From Actinocatenispora sera (lineage in GTDB: Bacteria > Actinomycetota > Actinomycetes > Mycobacteriales > Micromonosporaceae): a DNA stretch of 64,000 nucleotides. Positions 45,373 through 55,063 of the stretch are shown one piece after another (position 1 is the first letter of the stretch; each line of letters starts with the position of its first letter). Location: NCBI RefSeq assembly GCF_018324685.1, contig NZ_AP023354.1, positions 2,914,001-2,978,000 of the forward strand. The letters run 5' to 3'. A program made the translations under genes and the position numbers. Below the pieces are notes generated by a model. That model made no database searches. It had not been told where the DNA came from and worked only from the letters and a program-made list of their open reading frames with translations.

Positions 45373-46278
45373 TCAGCAGAGGACGCCGCGCTTGCTGCGG
45401 GCGCCGTGTGCGGAGGGGTGGGCGCCGATCCAGCGCGGATCCGCCGGCTGGCTGGCCCGCTGGTACCGCGAGTCACACGACAGCCGGAGCCGGCCGGTGT
45501 TGTTGTCCAGTCCACAATGGACGGTGAAGATGGTGAAGGTGAGCAGGTCGCCGGCCCGGAAGTCGGCGGTGAGCCAGCGGCCGCCGAGACGCTCCCGCAG
45601 GCGGCCCGGATCCTCCGGCAGCGCACCGTTCCACAGCAGACCCTCGTGGATCGCATCATGCTCGGCACTCGTACCGTTGCGGCAGAACTCGTCGACGTCG
45701 CGGCTGCCGTACCCGGCGCGCAGGTCGTCGTGGGTGTGCGAACGTTCCAGGATCGCCAACCCGCCGAGCGTGCGGTCGATGTCGCCCAGCGGAGTCCACG
45801 CCGTCAGCAGGTCCAGCGTGCCGCGGTTCATGAACACGCTGTCCATGTGCGGCGGCGTACCGGATCGCGGCGGCACCGCCCGCAGCCAGGTGTAGTCGAA
45901 GTGGCGGACCGCCTCGCCGAAGACCGCCTCGTACAGCTCGATCATGCGGCCGGTGTACAGCAGATCCAGCAGCGGCGTGCTGCGTGCCGCGACCTCCGGT
46001 GCGAAACCGGTGAAGCCCGGTGCGGCGATCGCGTCGTCGGCGCCGCTGCCGGGCTCGCACCGGCCCTGCTGCGCGAGCCGCGTCAGCAGATCGCGCCGGG
46101 CGGCCAGTACCTCGTCACGCGCCAGGAAGCCGGGCAGGAACAGGTACCCGTCGGCCGCCAGCCGGTGTCGCAACTCGACCGCGTCGCCCGCCACGTCGTC
46201 GGAACGGCGCAGCGCGCCCACTGCGTCGCGCAGATCGGCGCCCTGCGCGCTGATCCGGCCGTCAGCTACCGAAGACAT
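45373..46278 (-). CDS. Phytanoyl-CoA dioxygenase (PhyH) family protein
   Basis: A 301-residue Fe(II)/2-oxoglutarate oxygenase: LRHRLAADGYLFLPGFLARD, the metal motif PHMDSV (HxD), a distal His in FTVHCGLDN and a following Arg (LRLSCDSRYQ) that binds 2-oxoglutarate. It probably hydroxylates a small molecule. It is divergent from an AraC-type regulator, its likely controller. Confidence 0.85.
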   Translation of the reverse strand: MSSVADGRISAQGADLRDAVGALRRSDDVAGDAVELRHRLAADGYLFLPGFLARDEVLAARRDLLTRLAQQGRCEPGSGADDAIAAPGFTGFAPEVAARSTPLLDLLYTGRMIELYEAVFGEAVRHFDYTWLRAVPPRSGTPPHMDSVFMNRGTLDLLTAWTPLGDIDRTLGGLAILERSHTHDDLRAGYGSRDVDEFCRNGTSAEHDAIHEGLLWNGALPEDPGRLRERLGGRWLTADFRAGDLLTFTIFTVHCGLDNNTGRLRLSCDSRYQRASQPADPRWIGAHPSAHGARSKRGVLC

Positions 46279-46400
46279 CTCGGACCTCCTTCACACCGGC
46301 TGGCCTGCCCGACTCACCGTAGGTCGGGCAGCGCCGGTGGTGTTGCACGAACTGACCTGCGACCTTGTCGATTCTGGTCGCCGCCGGCGATGCTGGGAGC

Positions 46401-47342
46401 ATGGCCGAGCGATCGCCGCTGCCGTCACAGCTTGTCGTCCGGGCCGCCGCCACGACGGCGGTGGGCGCCGTGCGTGCCGCCGGCCGGCTACGCGCGGGAC
46501 GTGGCCTGCCCGTTGCGCCCTTGCGCGTTCTGGACAGCTACGCCGCGGTCTACCTGCTCGCCGGCTCGGGCCGCTACGCCGACGCCGGCGGAACCCGCAC
46601 GGCGCTCGCTCCGGGGGACCTGCTGCTGCTGTTCCCCGGCCTCGGCCACACCTACGGCCCGCCGCCCGGCCAGACGTGGAGCGAGCTGTACCTGCTGTTC
46701 GACGGCCCCGTCTTCGACCTGTGGCGCTCCACCGGCCTGCTCGACCCCGCCCGGCCGGTGCGGCGCCTGGAGCCCGTCGACCGATGGGCGACCGCCTTCG
46801 AGCGCGTCGTTGCCGACCTGCAGCGCACCGACGCCGGCGCCGCCCTGTCCGCCGTCTGCGCACTGCTCTCGGTACTGGCCGACGCCGAGTCCACGCCGCC
46901 ACGCGAGGACGCCCAGGCCGACCACTGGTGGCTGTCGTGGGCCAGCGCGCTGTTGGCTGCCGACCTTCGCCGCGAGCAGCCACTGGACGCCGTCGCCGCC
47001 CGGATGTCGATGTCCTACGACGGGTTCCGCAAGCGGTTCCGCCGCCTTGCCGGCGTCTCGCCGGCCCGCTACCGGGCCCTGCGCTGCATCGACCGCGCGT
47101 GCGAGCTGCTCGCCGACGGCGAGCTGACCGGCCGGCAGATCGCCGCGGCCCTCGGCTTCAACGACGAGTTCCACTTCTCCCGCCGCTTCCACCAGATCAC
47201 CGGACGCACCCCGAGCCAGTTCCGGGCCGCGCTGCCGCCGCTGCCGCACCGCGCCACGATCTCCTCCGGCCGGGGCGACTGGTGTCCCGCGGGTCGCGTG
47301 ACCCGCGAGCCGCCATCCACCCGCGGGGTCGACCGACGTTGA
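46401..47342 (+). CDS. AraC-family transcriptional regulator
   Basis: A 313-residue regulator with an N-terminal cupin-like ligand domain (YLLAGSGRYADAGGTRTALA, PGDLLLLFPGLGHTY) and a C-terminal double helix-turn-helix (DAVAARMSMSYDGFRKRFRR and IAAALGFNDEFHFSRRFHQI, then GRTPSQFR). The ATG at 46401 has GGGAGC upstream and is preferred over the start 12 codons earlier. It is divergent from the PhyH oxygenase gene and probably activates it. Confidence 0.9.
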   Translation: MAERSPLPSQLVVRAAATTAVGAVRAAGRLRAGRGLPVAPLRVLDSYAAVYLLAGSGRYADAGGTRTALAPGDLLLLFPGLGHTYGPPPGQTWSELYLLFDGPVFDLWRSTGLLDPARPVRRLEPVDRWATAFERVVADLQRTDAGAALSAVCALLSVLADAESTPPREDAQADHWWLSWASALLAADLRREQPLDAVAARMSMSYDGFRKRFRRLAGVSPARYRALRCIDRACELLADGELTGRQIAAALGFNDEFHFSRRFHQITGRTPSQFRAALPPLPHRATISSGRGDWCPAGRVTREPPSTRGVDRR

Positions 47343-47431
47343 TCGGCTCGTCCCGGTCGGTGTGACCGCGGCGCGGGCAACCGCCCGGCGACTGTGGGAC
47401 CGATCCCACGTTCGGCCGGTAGCATCCCGCC

Positions 47432-48076
47432 ATGTCCGAATCCTTCACCCGTCCGCCACGGCCCAACCAGATCACGGTGGCCGGCGTCGGCCTGATCGTG
47501 GGCAGCGGCATCGAGACGGTGGCGTCCGCGATCGCCACCATCGCCGCGATCCGAGACAGCATCGGCTACCACGAGCTGCGGGGACTCTCCCTGCTGGTAC
47601 CGCTGGTGGGCATCCTCGCCGGCGGGCTCGCGGTGTTCGGCGGGGTGCAGCTGCTGCTCGGCCGCAACCGGAACCTCGTGTACGCGGGTGCGATCGCGTC
47701 GCTGGTGCCCGGCACGCTGTGCTGCGTGGCCGGCGGCGTATTCGGCGTCCTCGCGCTGGTTCTGCTGCCCCGCCCGGAAACCCGAGCCCACTTCGGCGAA
47801 GCCGTACGGGCGCAGAACGGTTCGCCGAACGCGCCGTTCGCCCCCACCTGGCCCGGCCCCACCCCGCCGGCACCCCGACCGACCACGCCGGCAGCCGACG
47901 CCCCACCGGCACCCGACCCCACCCCGCCGGCAGCCGACGCCAACCCGCCGTACCCGGATCCTGCAATCGCGCCGCAGAACGTTGATCCGGCCGCGCCGGG
48001 CGCCGACGTCGCTCGGCAGCCGGACCGGCCGGAGGAAGCGGACCGGCCCGAACACCCCGATCGGCTCACGACGTGA
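47432..48076 (+). CDS. Membrane protein with Pro-rich C-terminal tail
   Basis: A 214-residue protein with three membrane segments in the first 115 residues (ITVAGVGLIVGSGIETVASA, LSLLVPLVGILAGGLAVFGG, AIASLVPGTLCCVAGGVFGV) and a long tail of Pro/Ala/Asp (TPPAPRPTTPAADAPPAPDP, repeated TPPAADA). Function unknown; the tail looks disordered. It stands alone. Confidence 0.65.
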   Translation: MSESFTRPPRPNQITVAGVGLIVGSGIETVASAIATIAAIRDSIGYHELRGLSLLVPLVGILAGGLAVFGGVQLLLGRNRNLVYAGAIASLVPGTLCCVAGGVFGVLALVLLPRPETRAHFGEAVRAQNGSPNAPFAPTWPGPTPPAPRPTTPAADAPPAPDPTPPAADANPPYPDPAIAPQNVDPAAPGADVARQPDRPEEADRPEHPDRLTT

Positions 48077-48158
48077 GGTCCTGACGTGATGCCCGGCCCG
48101 GGCCGCCGGTCCCGCCACGACGCGCACGAACATCGCCGGTACGGGCCGGAAGCCGCGG

Positions 48159-48797
48159 TCATCGCTTCGCCGCGACCGCCTGCCCTGCCCCGGCCGGCCG
48201 GAGCCCGTCTCCGGACACCGCCCGCCGGGTCCGGCGGCGGTGATAGTGCACCGTCAACACGGCGAGCAGCGGCCCCCAGGCAGCCAGCGGAAGGTACGCG
48301 GCGGCGAACGCCACCGACTGCCAGCCGTGCATGACCAGCCCACCGCCGTGCCGCACACCGGTGACCGTGCTGTCCAGCACGTAGTGCATGAACAGTGCGT
48401 ACGGAAAGATCATCAGCAACGTCGACCCCACGGCTGCCGGGATCACCGCGGCGCGCATGGGCACCGTTCGCCCGCCGAGCCGCGGAAGCCACCGCGGGAA
48501 CACCTCACCCCAACGGCACACCAACCCCAACGCCAGGAACGCCAGCGCCTCGCTGACGATGCTCAGGCCAACGACGTACACGCCCATCCAGCTGTCCGGG
48601 ATCAGCGACGGCCCCTCCCCGGGGCGGTGTCCGGACACGCGCTCGACCACCGGTGCCCCGAACGCGAAACCGACGATGCGCCAGACGGAGGACGGCAGCA
48701 CGGTCAGGCTCGTCAGGTACGCCGTCACCACCGCCCAGCGCGGCACTCCCGCCGCGGTCGGTCCGTGCAATCTTTCCAGTAATCCCGGTCCGGCCAT
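48159..48797 (-). CDS. Multipass membrane protein, hypothetical
   Basis: A 212-residue protein with five hydrophobic segments (AVVTAYLTSLTVLPSSVWRI, GVYVVGLSIVSEALAFLALG, AAVIPAAVGSTLLMIFPYAL and others). No family is recognised with confidence. The ATG at 48797 follows a GGGG-rich site. It is divergent from the GntR gene. Confidence 0.65.
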   Translation of the reverse strand: MAGPGLLERLHGPTAAGVPRWAVVTAYLTSLTVLPSSVWRIVGFAFGAPVVERVSGHRPGEGPSLIPDSWMGVYVVGLSIVSEALAFLALGLVCRWGEVFPRWLPRLGGRTVPMRAAVIPAAVGSTLLMIFPYALFMHYVLDSTVTGVRHGGGLVMHGWQSVAFAAAYLPLAAWGPLLAVLTVHYHRRRTRRAVSGDGLRPAGAGQAVAAKR

Positions 48798-49001
48798 GGC
48801 ATCCCCGTCTCTTCGCTCGGCGCGGCTGACGGCTCCAGTGTCGGAACCTCGACGTACGCGCCGCATCGCGTCGACGTGGTACCCGGATACCTCCGCCGGG
48901 GGATTCGCCCCCCGGCCGGCCGTGGCACGATGCGCCGGTCGAGTCGACCCTCGCCCCGAGACCAAAATCGGCGCAGGTGGGCAGCCCCTAGACTGGTGGG
49001 C

Positions 49002-49655
49002 GTGGGGGTGCAGGCGCGGGACGGCGACGAGCCGGAGTCGGTACGGGTCGCCCGGGTGCTGCGCGAGCAGATCATCGACGGCGTGCGCGAACCCGGCTCC
49101 CGGCTGGTCGAACGCGAACTGTCCGCCGAGCTCGGCGTCAGCCGGGTACCGGTGCGTGAGGCTCTGCGCAGCCTGGTCGGCGAGGGGCTCGCGGTGCCGC
49201 GTCGCAACAGCTGGATGACGGTACGGATCTTCACCGAACGCGACATCGACGAACTCATCGAGGTGCGCGGCGCGCTGGAGCCGCTGGCGATCCGCCGCGC
49301 CGCCGAACGTCACGACCCCGCCGCGCTGCGCCGCATCAGGGCCGCGCTCGACGCCGAGGGTGACGCCGCCGGCCGCGGCGACGGCACCGCCGCGCGCCGC
49401 GCCGCCGCCGACTTCCACGAGGCGGTCACCGCGGCCAGCGGCAACACCCTGCTCGACGAGGTCGCGGTGACGCTGTCCGGCCGGATGCGCTGGCTGCTCG
49501 GCCAGCACGACGAGCTGGCCGAGGTGTACGCCGAGCACGAGGCGATCTACCAGGCGATCGCCGCCGGCGACGGGTCGGCCGCCGCCGAGCTGGCCCGCCG
49601 GCACCTGCGCACCAGCCGTACCGCCGCGCAGCAGACGACCGAGCGGCGGAGTTGA
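49002..49655 (+). CDS. GntR-family regulator with FCD domain
   Basis: A 217-residue regulator: GntR winged helix (VARVLREQIIDGVREPGSRL, ERELSAELGVSRVPVREALR), then an all-helical FCD domain (FTERDIDELIEVRGALEPLA, FHEAVTAASGNTLLDEV, HEAIYQAIAAGDGSAAAELA) with metal His residues. No ribosome site is evident. A TAGACT -10-like box ends 8 bases before the GTG at 49002, so the message is probably leaderless. It is followed at 25 bases by an aldo/keto reductase gene. Confidence 0.88.
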   Translation: MGVQARDGDEPESVRVARVLREQIIDGVREPGSRLVERELSAELGVSRVPVREALRSLVGEGLAVPRRNSWMTVRIFTERDIDELIEVRGALEPLAIRRAAERHDPAALRRIRAALDAEGDAAGRGDGTAARRAAADFHEAVTAASGNTLLDEVAVTLSGRMRWLLGQHDELAEVYAEHEAIYQAIAAGDGSAAAELARRHLRTSRTAAQQTTERRS

Positions 49656-49656
49656 C

Positions 49657-49672
49657 CTAGAGTTCGGTCTAG
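49657..49672. promoter_or_regulatory. Inverted repeat upstream of the aldo/keto reductase
   Basis: CTAGA-GTTCGG-TCTAG, 5-bp arms. It overlaps a TTGACC box at 49652 and lies just before the AKR start, so it may be an operator (GntR or TetR type) or a promoter element. Confidence 0.45.
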
Positions 49673-49680
49673 CATCTAGC

Positions 49681-50748
49681 GTGCCGGGCATGACGATGCG
49701 TTACCGGCCGCTGGGCGGCACCGGCATCGAGGTCAGCGCGTACTGCCTCGGTGCGATGATGTTCGGCTCCGAAGGCAACACCGACCTTGACGAGTGCACC
49801 CGGATGATCCACACCGCGCTGGACGCGGGCATCAACTTCATCGACACCGCCGACGCCTACGGCGAGGACGGCGGCTCCGAGCGCATCGTCGGCGAGGCGC
49901 TCAAGGGCCGCCGCGACGATGTCGTACTCGCCACCAAGGTGCACTTCGCGATGGGCGACGGCCCCAACCGCAGCGGCAACTCCCGCCGCTGGATCGCGCG
50001 CGCCGTCGAGGACAGCCTGCGCCGGCTCGGCACCGACTGGATCGACCTGTACCAGGTGCACCGGCCCGACCCGACCACCGACATCGAGGAAACCCTGTCG
50101 GCGCTGACCGACCTGGTACACCAGGGCAAGATCCGCGCCTTCGGCTGCTCGACGTTCCCCGCCGACCACATCGCCGAGGCGCACGCGATCTCGGCGGCGC
50201 GCGGCCTGCTGCCGTTCCGTACCGAGCAGCCCCCGTACTCGATCCTCGCCCGGGGCATCGAACGTGCCATCCTGCCGCTGTGCCAGCGGTCCGGGATGGG
50301 CGTGCTGACCTGGAGCCCGCTGGGCTGGGGGTTTTTGACCGGCCGCATCCGCAAGGACTCCCCGGTCGACCTGACCACCGGCCGCGCCGTGCACAACCCG
50401 TCCCGGTTCGACCCGAGCCTGCCGGCCAACCAGCGCAAGTACGAGGTGGTCGAGGAGCTGATCGCCCTCGCCGCAGAACTGGGCTGCACGCTGCCGCAGC
50501 TGGCGGTCGCGTTCCCGATCGTGCACCCGGCCGTCAGCTCGGTGATCCTCGGACCCCGCACCCCGAGCCAGCTCGACGACCTGCTCGCCGGTACGGCGCT
50601 GGAACTCGACGACGCGACCCTGGACCGCATCGACGAACTCGTCCCGCCGGGCACCGACCTGATGGAAGCCACCTGGACCCCACCGGCGCTGACCGACGCC
50701 ACCCTGCGCCGCCGCCCCTCCACCGAGCGCGCCGCGGCTGATCGCTGA
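49681..50748 (+). CDS. Aldo/keto reductase
   Basis: A 355-residue NADPH-dependent reductase with a TIM barrel: GGTGIEVSAYCLGAMMFG, catalytic Asp-Ala-Tyr in FIDTADAYGEDGG, Lys in VVLATKVHF and His in LYQVHRPDP, then the cofactor-binding region (VHPAVSSVILGPRTPSQLDD). The start may be GTG 49681 or ATG 49690; no ribosome site is visible, so the message may be leaderless. It is probably cotranscribed with or controlled by the GntR gene. Confidence 0.9.
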   Translation: MPGMTMRYRPLGGTGIEVSAYCLGAMMFGSEGNTDLDECTRMIHTALDAGINFIDTADAYGEDGGSERIVGEALKGRRDDVVLATKVHFAMGDGPNRSGNSRRWIARAVEDSLRRLGTDWIDLYQVHRPDPTTDIEETLSALTDLVHQGKIRAFGCSTFPADHIAEAHAISAARGLLPFRTEQPPYSILARGIERAILPLCQRSGMGVLTWSPLGWGFLTGRIRKDSPVDLTTGRAVHNPSRFDPSLPANQRKYEVVEELIALAAELGCTLPQLAVAFPIVHPAVSSVILGPRTPSQLDDLLAGTALELDDATLDRIDELVPPGTDLMEATWTPPALTDATLRRRPSTERAAADR

Positions 50749-50877
50749 TCGACGATCCGGGTGCGGTCGACATTCCGGGTCGGCCGCACCCTGACCAGAA
50801 CGAACTCGGGCCGGCACCGACCAGTTTGCCCCGCCGGGATCGTCGAAGACGGTGAAGGGTTCGAACGGAGGGGTGCG

Positions 50878-51450
50878 ATGATCGATCTGAAACCGGCCGG
50901 CGAGCAGGTGGCGCTGCTGGTCGGCGCGGTACGCGACGAGCAACTGGGCACCGCGACCCCGTGCTCCGAGTACGACCTCGGGGCGGTGATCGGGCACGTC
51001 GACGAGGTGTCGCAGGGGTTCGCCCGGCTCGCCCGCAAGCGGGTCGACGCCGACGATCCGGCCGCGCCGACCCGGTTCGACGAGGGCTGGCGGCAGCGGG
51101 TGGCCGCGCACGTACGGGATCTCGGCGCGGCGTGGGACGAGCCCGGCGCCTGGCAGGGCAGTACCGACGTGGGGACCGAGCTGCCCAACGAGACCTGGGG
51201 CAGGATCGCGCTGACCGAGCTGGTCGTACACGGCTGGGACATCGCTCGCGCCGCCGGGCTGCCGTGGGAGTTGCCCGAGGCGACGCTGCGCGCCTGCCTG
51301 GCGCACGTCGAGGTGTTCGTCCCGGCCGCGCCGGTGCCGCAGCTGTGGGGGCCGCGTCAGCCGGTCGCCGACGACGCCCCGCTGATCGATCGGATCGTCG
51401 CCATCACCGGCCGCGCCCCGCAGTACGGACAGCGCGCCGCCGGCGACTGA
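50878..51450 (+). CDS. TIGR03086 family metal-binding protein (DinB/mycothiol type)
   Basis: A 190-residue protein of the mycothiol-dependent maleylpyruvate isomerase-like superfamily: LGTATPCSEYDLGAVIGHVD (metal His), LTELVVHGWDIARAAGLP (second His). Length and motifs match TIGR03086. GGAGGGG precedes the ATG at 50878. The family is linked to mycothiol chemistry in actinomycetes. Confidence 0.88.
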   Translation: MIDLKPAGEQVALLVGAVRDEQLGTATPCSEYDLGAVIGHVDEVSQGFARLARKRVDADDPAAPTRFDEGWRQRVAAHVRDLGAAWDEPGAWQGSTDVGTELPNETWGRIALTELVVHGWDIARAAGLPWELPEATLRACLAHVEVFVPAAPVPQLWGPRQPVADDAPLIDRIVAITGRAPQYGQRAAGD

Positions 51451-51459
51451 CGCGCCGGT

Positions 51460-52371
51460 TCAGCGAGCCGGCGACGCCTCACCGGTCAGCGGCAGCGGTG
51501 CGCGCATGGTGATGCTGACGATGCCGTACGAGAAGCCGAGGTGCTCGTTGAGACGACGCATCGCCTCGTTGCCGCGCTGGGTCCAGGTGTAGATCTCGGT
51601 GATGCCGTGCTCGGCGGCCCACGCCATGCTGGTGCGCTTCAGGGTCGCGGCGACCGACCTGCCGCGCCACTCCCGGCGTACGGCGGTGTAGCCGACCTCC
51701 GCCCGCTCCGGGCGATCGGAGTCGAGCTTCAGGCCGGCGACCCCGATCACCTCGTCCCCGGCGACGGCCACGAACATCGCGGCCGGGTCGTTGATCCAGT
51801 CCTTCTCCCACTCGGCCAGCGAAACCTGCAACGGGGTCGGATGGTCCATGTCCGGCAGGGTCGGCAGCGCGACCTGGTGGTACGCCGCGGGCCACAGCTC
51901 CGGGCGCTCGGCGACCGACACGATCTCGTACCCGGTCGGCGGCTTCGGCCACGGTTCGGCACCGATCCGCCGAACCTGCTCGACCTCCCGGTTGCGCTCC
52001 ACGAAGCCGAACCGTTCGGCGAACAACCGGGAACCCTCGTCGTCGACGAAGGCGCCCGCCGTGTCGAAGCCCTGGGCAACCGCATGGGCGGCGATCACCC
52101 GTACCAGGTGGGTGCCGACCCCGCGGCGGCGGAAGTCGGGATGGACCATCGCCGTCAGCGACGCCCGCTGACCGTCGCCCGAGGGTTCCGCCAATCCGCT
52201 GCCGACCACGGCGCCGTCGATCTCGGCCAGCACGATCAGCCGGCCGGGGCGCCCGTTGTCCCGGATCTCGGCGACGGTCGGGCAGCGCTCGTAGGGCATG
52301 ACCGCGATCCGCACCGCGCGCCAGGACTCGTAGTCGGCGTCGGTGCGCGCCGTCCGGATGGTGGTGGCCAT
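51460..52371 (-). CDS. Tandem GNAT acetyltransferase
   Basis: A 303-residue protein with two GNAT folds. The N-terminal one has MVHPDFRRRGVGTHLVRVIA (acetyl-CoA loop) and GFDTAGAFVDDEGSRLFAER; the C-terminal one has TAVRREWRGRSVAATLKRTS and IYTWTQRGNEAMRRLNEHLG. Both loops look usable, though the second lacks the full QxxGxG. It is tail-to-tail with the TIGR03086 gene. Substrate unknown. Confidence 0.85.
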   Translation of the reverse strand: MATTIRTARTDADYESWRAVRIAVMPYERCPTVAEIRDNGRPGRLIVLAEIDGAVVGSGLAEPSGDGQRASLTAMVHPDFRRRGVGTHLVRVIAAHAVAQGFDTAGAFVDDEGSRLFAERFGFVERNREVEQVRRIGAEPWPKPPTGYEIVSVAERPELWPAAYHQVALPTLPDMDHPTPLQVSLAEWEKDWINDPAAMFVAVAGDEVIGVAGLKLDSDRPERAEVGYTAVRREWRGRSVAATLKRTSMAWAAEHGITEIYTWTQRGNEAMRRLNEHLGFSYGIVSITMRAPLPLTGEASPAR

Positions 52372-52529
52372 GGCGTCAGCCTGCCGCAGCGCGCCGGAAA
52401 GGCAACGTCATTTCTCGGGTTCGCCCCGGCCGTACCTCGCGATGTCCGGTGATCGGGCTGGTACCGGCGTGCTTGGCCGCATCGCTCGGGTGGTTGCGGG
52501 TCGTTTCGGGCGGCTGTCACTATTTGCTC

Positions 52530-52988
52530 GTGGACACACCCGGGCCGCTGCTCTTCGTCGAGGAGGTGCGCCGGTTCCCGCCGTGGCACCGGCAGCAGAC
52601 CCGGCCCGGGCTTGCCCTGGTGTACGAATCGGCGTCCGGCCAGCTCAGCGCGCCGGTCGGCGGCTACACCGCCGGTGAGCTGTGGTGGCGCCACCCGCGC
52701 CGGGTGTACGGGGTGGATCTGACCCGGCAGCGCCTGCAGGTCACCGCAGCCGGCGCTGGCGGCGAGCGGGTCCGGATCACCGGCGTCGCCCGGGTGCACG
52801 ATCCGGTCGCGGTGGTCGCCGCCCGTTCCGTCGACGGCTGGCGCGACTGCCGCGATCACCTGACCGGCCTGGCCGAGCGCCCGCCGGACGAGCGCGGTGC
52901 GACCTGGGACTCCGGCGACGGCATCCTGGTCACCGGCATCGAGACCGTCCCCGTCCGCGACGAGAGCCCGGCCGAGGTCGAGCGGTGA
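52530..52988 (+). CDS. Hypothetical protein, first of a coupled pair
   Basis: A 152-residue soluble protein of unknown function, beta-rich (GPLLFVEEVRRFPPWHRQQT, VYGVDLTRQRLQVTA, RVRITGVARVHDPVAVVAAR). The GTG at 52530 is chosen because the family-like part starts there; an in-frame GTG at 52449 would add 27 residues. Its stop overlaps the next gene (GTGA), so it works with a membrane protein. Confidence 0.5.
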   Translation: MDTPGPLLFVEEVRRFPPWHRQQTRPGLALVYESASGQLSAPVGGYTAGELWWRHPRRVYGVDLTRQRLQVTAAGAGGERVRITGVARVHDPVAVVAARSVDGWRDCRDHLTGLAERPPDERGATWDSGDGILVTGIETVPVRDESPAEVER

Positions 52989-53509
52989 CGGGGAAGTTCG
53001 TGGCCTGGGCGGTCGGCGTACCCGGGCACCTGCTCGGTGGCTGGGGCGCGCCCGGCTGGGTGCGCGAGCTGGTGTGGTGGGCGCTGCTGGCGGCCGCCGG
53101 GTACGTGCTGGCCCGGCTGCTCGGTGCGCTGCTGCTGGCCGTGGTGCGCCTCGCCGGTCCGGCGCTGGTCGTGCTCGCGCGCGTGCTGATCGTGGTGGCG
53201 CAGGGGCTGCTGCTGGTGCCCGACTTCGTACTGGCGAGCCTGTTTCGCCGCGCCACCGGGCGCGCGCCGACGCTGGTCCACCGGTACGGGCAGGCGGTGC
53301 TCGCGGCGGGCGCGTGGGCCGAGCACGGCGTACGGCGGTTGCCGGCGCGGCTGGAGCGGGTGATGTGGCGTGGCCGGGTGCTGGGCTGGCTGCTGGTGAT
53401 CGTCGCCCTGGTACTGGCGTGGAACGCCGCGTCCTGCGCGGCGACGCCGAGCGGCCTGGTGTGCCAGCCGGGTCTCGCCCACGTCGCCGACTGGCTCCGG
53501 CCGGCGTGA
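52985..53509 (+). CDS. Membrane protein, second of a coupled pair
   Basis: A 174-residue protein with about four hydrophobic segments (ELVWWALLAAAGYVLARLLG, LVVLARVLIVVAQGLLLVPD, VLGWLLVIVALVLAWNAASC). The GTG start overlaps the upstream stop. Function unknown. Confidence 0.6.
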   Translation: MTGKFVAWAVGVPGHLLGGWGAPGWVRELVWWALLAAAGYVLARLLGALLLAVVRLAGPALVVLARVLIVVAQGLLLVPDFVLASLFRRATGRAPTLVHRYGQAVLAAGAWAEHGVRRLPARLERVMWRGRVLGWLLVIVALVLAWNAASCAATPSGLVCQPGLAHVADWLRPA

Positions 53510-53596
53510 CCGGTCGCCGGCGGCAGGCAGCAACGGCGATGAGTTTCCCGGCGTTGACCAGTCTGCATGGTCGTACCCGACTTCGAGGAGCTCATC

Positions 53597-54181
53597 ATGA
53601 CCGCGACCTACACGATGGACGTGTTCAGCAGCCTGGACGGCTTCGGCACCGCTACCGGCGACTGGGGCGGCTACTGGGGCAAGCAGGGCCCCGAACTGCT
53701 CGAACACCGACTCGGGCTGTACGACAACCCGCAGCGGATGGTCTTCGGCGCCAACACCTACCGCGCGTTTGCGAGCCTGCTGTCCGCCGGTACCGAGAAG
53801 TCGGTTCTCGACGAGTGGGTGACCCGGATGCGTCACATGCCGGCGACGATCGTGTCGAGCACGCTGACCGAGCCGCTCGACTGGCCGGACGCGACGGTGG
53901 TGTCCGGTGACGCCGTCGAGGTCGTCGGCCGGCTCAAGCAGGAGTCGGCGGTACCGCTGCGCTCGCACGGCAGCCTGTCGATGAACCGTGCGCTGATGGC
54001 CGCCGGCCTGGTCGACCGGGTTCAGGTGACCGTGTTCCCGGTGATCACCGGGCAGACCGGAACCGGACCGATCTTCGCCGGCGCCGCCGACTTCGACCTC
54101 GAACTGCTCGACGCCCGCACGCTCGACGGCAACATCCAGGAGCTGACCTACCGGCCCACCCTCCATCCGACACCGAACTGA
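53597..54181 (+). CDS. Dihydrofolate reductase family protein (RibD C-terminal-like)
   Basis: A 194-residue protein of the DHFR-like/RibD C-terminal group: TYTMDVFSSLDGFGTATGDW, MVFGANTYRAFASL, IVSSTLTEPLDWPDATVVSG, SHGSLSMNRALMAAGLVDRV and VTVFPVITGQTG. The ATG at 53597 has GAGGAG upstream. Members are mostly uncharacterised reductases. Confidence 0.88.
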   Translation: MTATYTMDVFSSLDGFGTATGDWGGYWGKQGPELLEHRLGLYDNPQRMVFGANTYRAFASLLSAGTEKSVLDEWVTRMRHMPATIVSSTLTEPLDWPDATVVSGDAVEVVGRLKQESAVPLRSHGSLSMNRALMAAGLVDRVQVTVFPVITGQTGTGPIFAGAADFDLELLDARTLDGNIQELTYRPTLHPTPN

Positions 54182-54275
54182 TGCTCGGAGGCCCGGCCGC
54201 GCCGCATCGGCCGCCAGCCCCCGGTGTTCGTCTCCGACTCGGCACCCCGCCCGCCGGGGCTACACTCGGCGCTCG

Positions 54276-55063
54276 ATGCGGCACCATGAGGACACCCTGG
54301 ACGCGTACGTCCGGCGGGTGCGGGCTGACGCCGACGCGATCGCGGTCATCGTCGTGGGTTCGGTTGCTCGCGGAACCGAACGAGCCGACTCGGACGTCGA
54401 CGTGTATCTGGTCGTCCCGAGGACGTGTTCGCCTCGGCGGTCGCCACGCACCGGGTGATCTTCGTCGAACGCTCCGACGCGACGTACCCGGGCGGCTACG
54501 TCGACGTCAAGCTCGCCACCATCGCGTTCCTGGAGGCGGCCGCCGAACGTGGCGACGATCCCGTTCGCGCCTCCTTCGAGGGAGCCCGGGTGGTTTGGGC
54601 CCGCGATGGCTACGACATCGTCGGGCGGGTCGCCGCGATTCCCGCGCTTCCACCGACCGTCTGGGAGGATCGCGCCGCCTCGTTCATCTCCCAGGTTCGG
54701 CTGTACGCGACCGACTTCCTGCCGGAAGCCGTCGCGTCGGGCAACACGTTCATGCTGCATCACGCCGCCGTACACGCGGTCGCCGCCGGCGGGCGGGCCC
54801 TGCTTGCGTTGAACCGCCGGCTGTTTCGCGGGCCGAAGTACCTCGACGCCGCGCTCGCCGGCCTGGAGCGCCTCCCGGACGGATACGCGGAGCTCGCCTG
54901 GCGACTCGTTGCCAGCCCCAGCCGGCAGAGTGCCGATGCGTACGTGCAGGCGTTGGAAGCCTTCCACCCGTGGCCGGTGGACCGGGCGGCGAGCGACTCG
55001 ATGTTCATCCGGGACAACGAACTCGCCTGGTACACCCGGATACTCCCGCCCGAGGCGCGCTGA
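54276..55063 (+). pseudogene. Nucleotidyltransferase-domain protein, frameshifted
   Basis: The N-terminal part reads AIAVIVVGSVARGTERADSD followed by VDVYLVVP, the polymerase-beta-like nucleotidyltransferase signature (GSxARG...DxDxY). At 54416-54418 a C is missing from a C run, so the frame ends after 60 residues. The continuation (EDVFASAVATHRVIFVERSD and about 200 more residues, helical, with PSRQSADAYVQALEAFHPWP) is intact in another frame. Restored length is about 262. The target is unknown. Confidence 0.8.
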
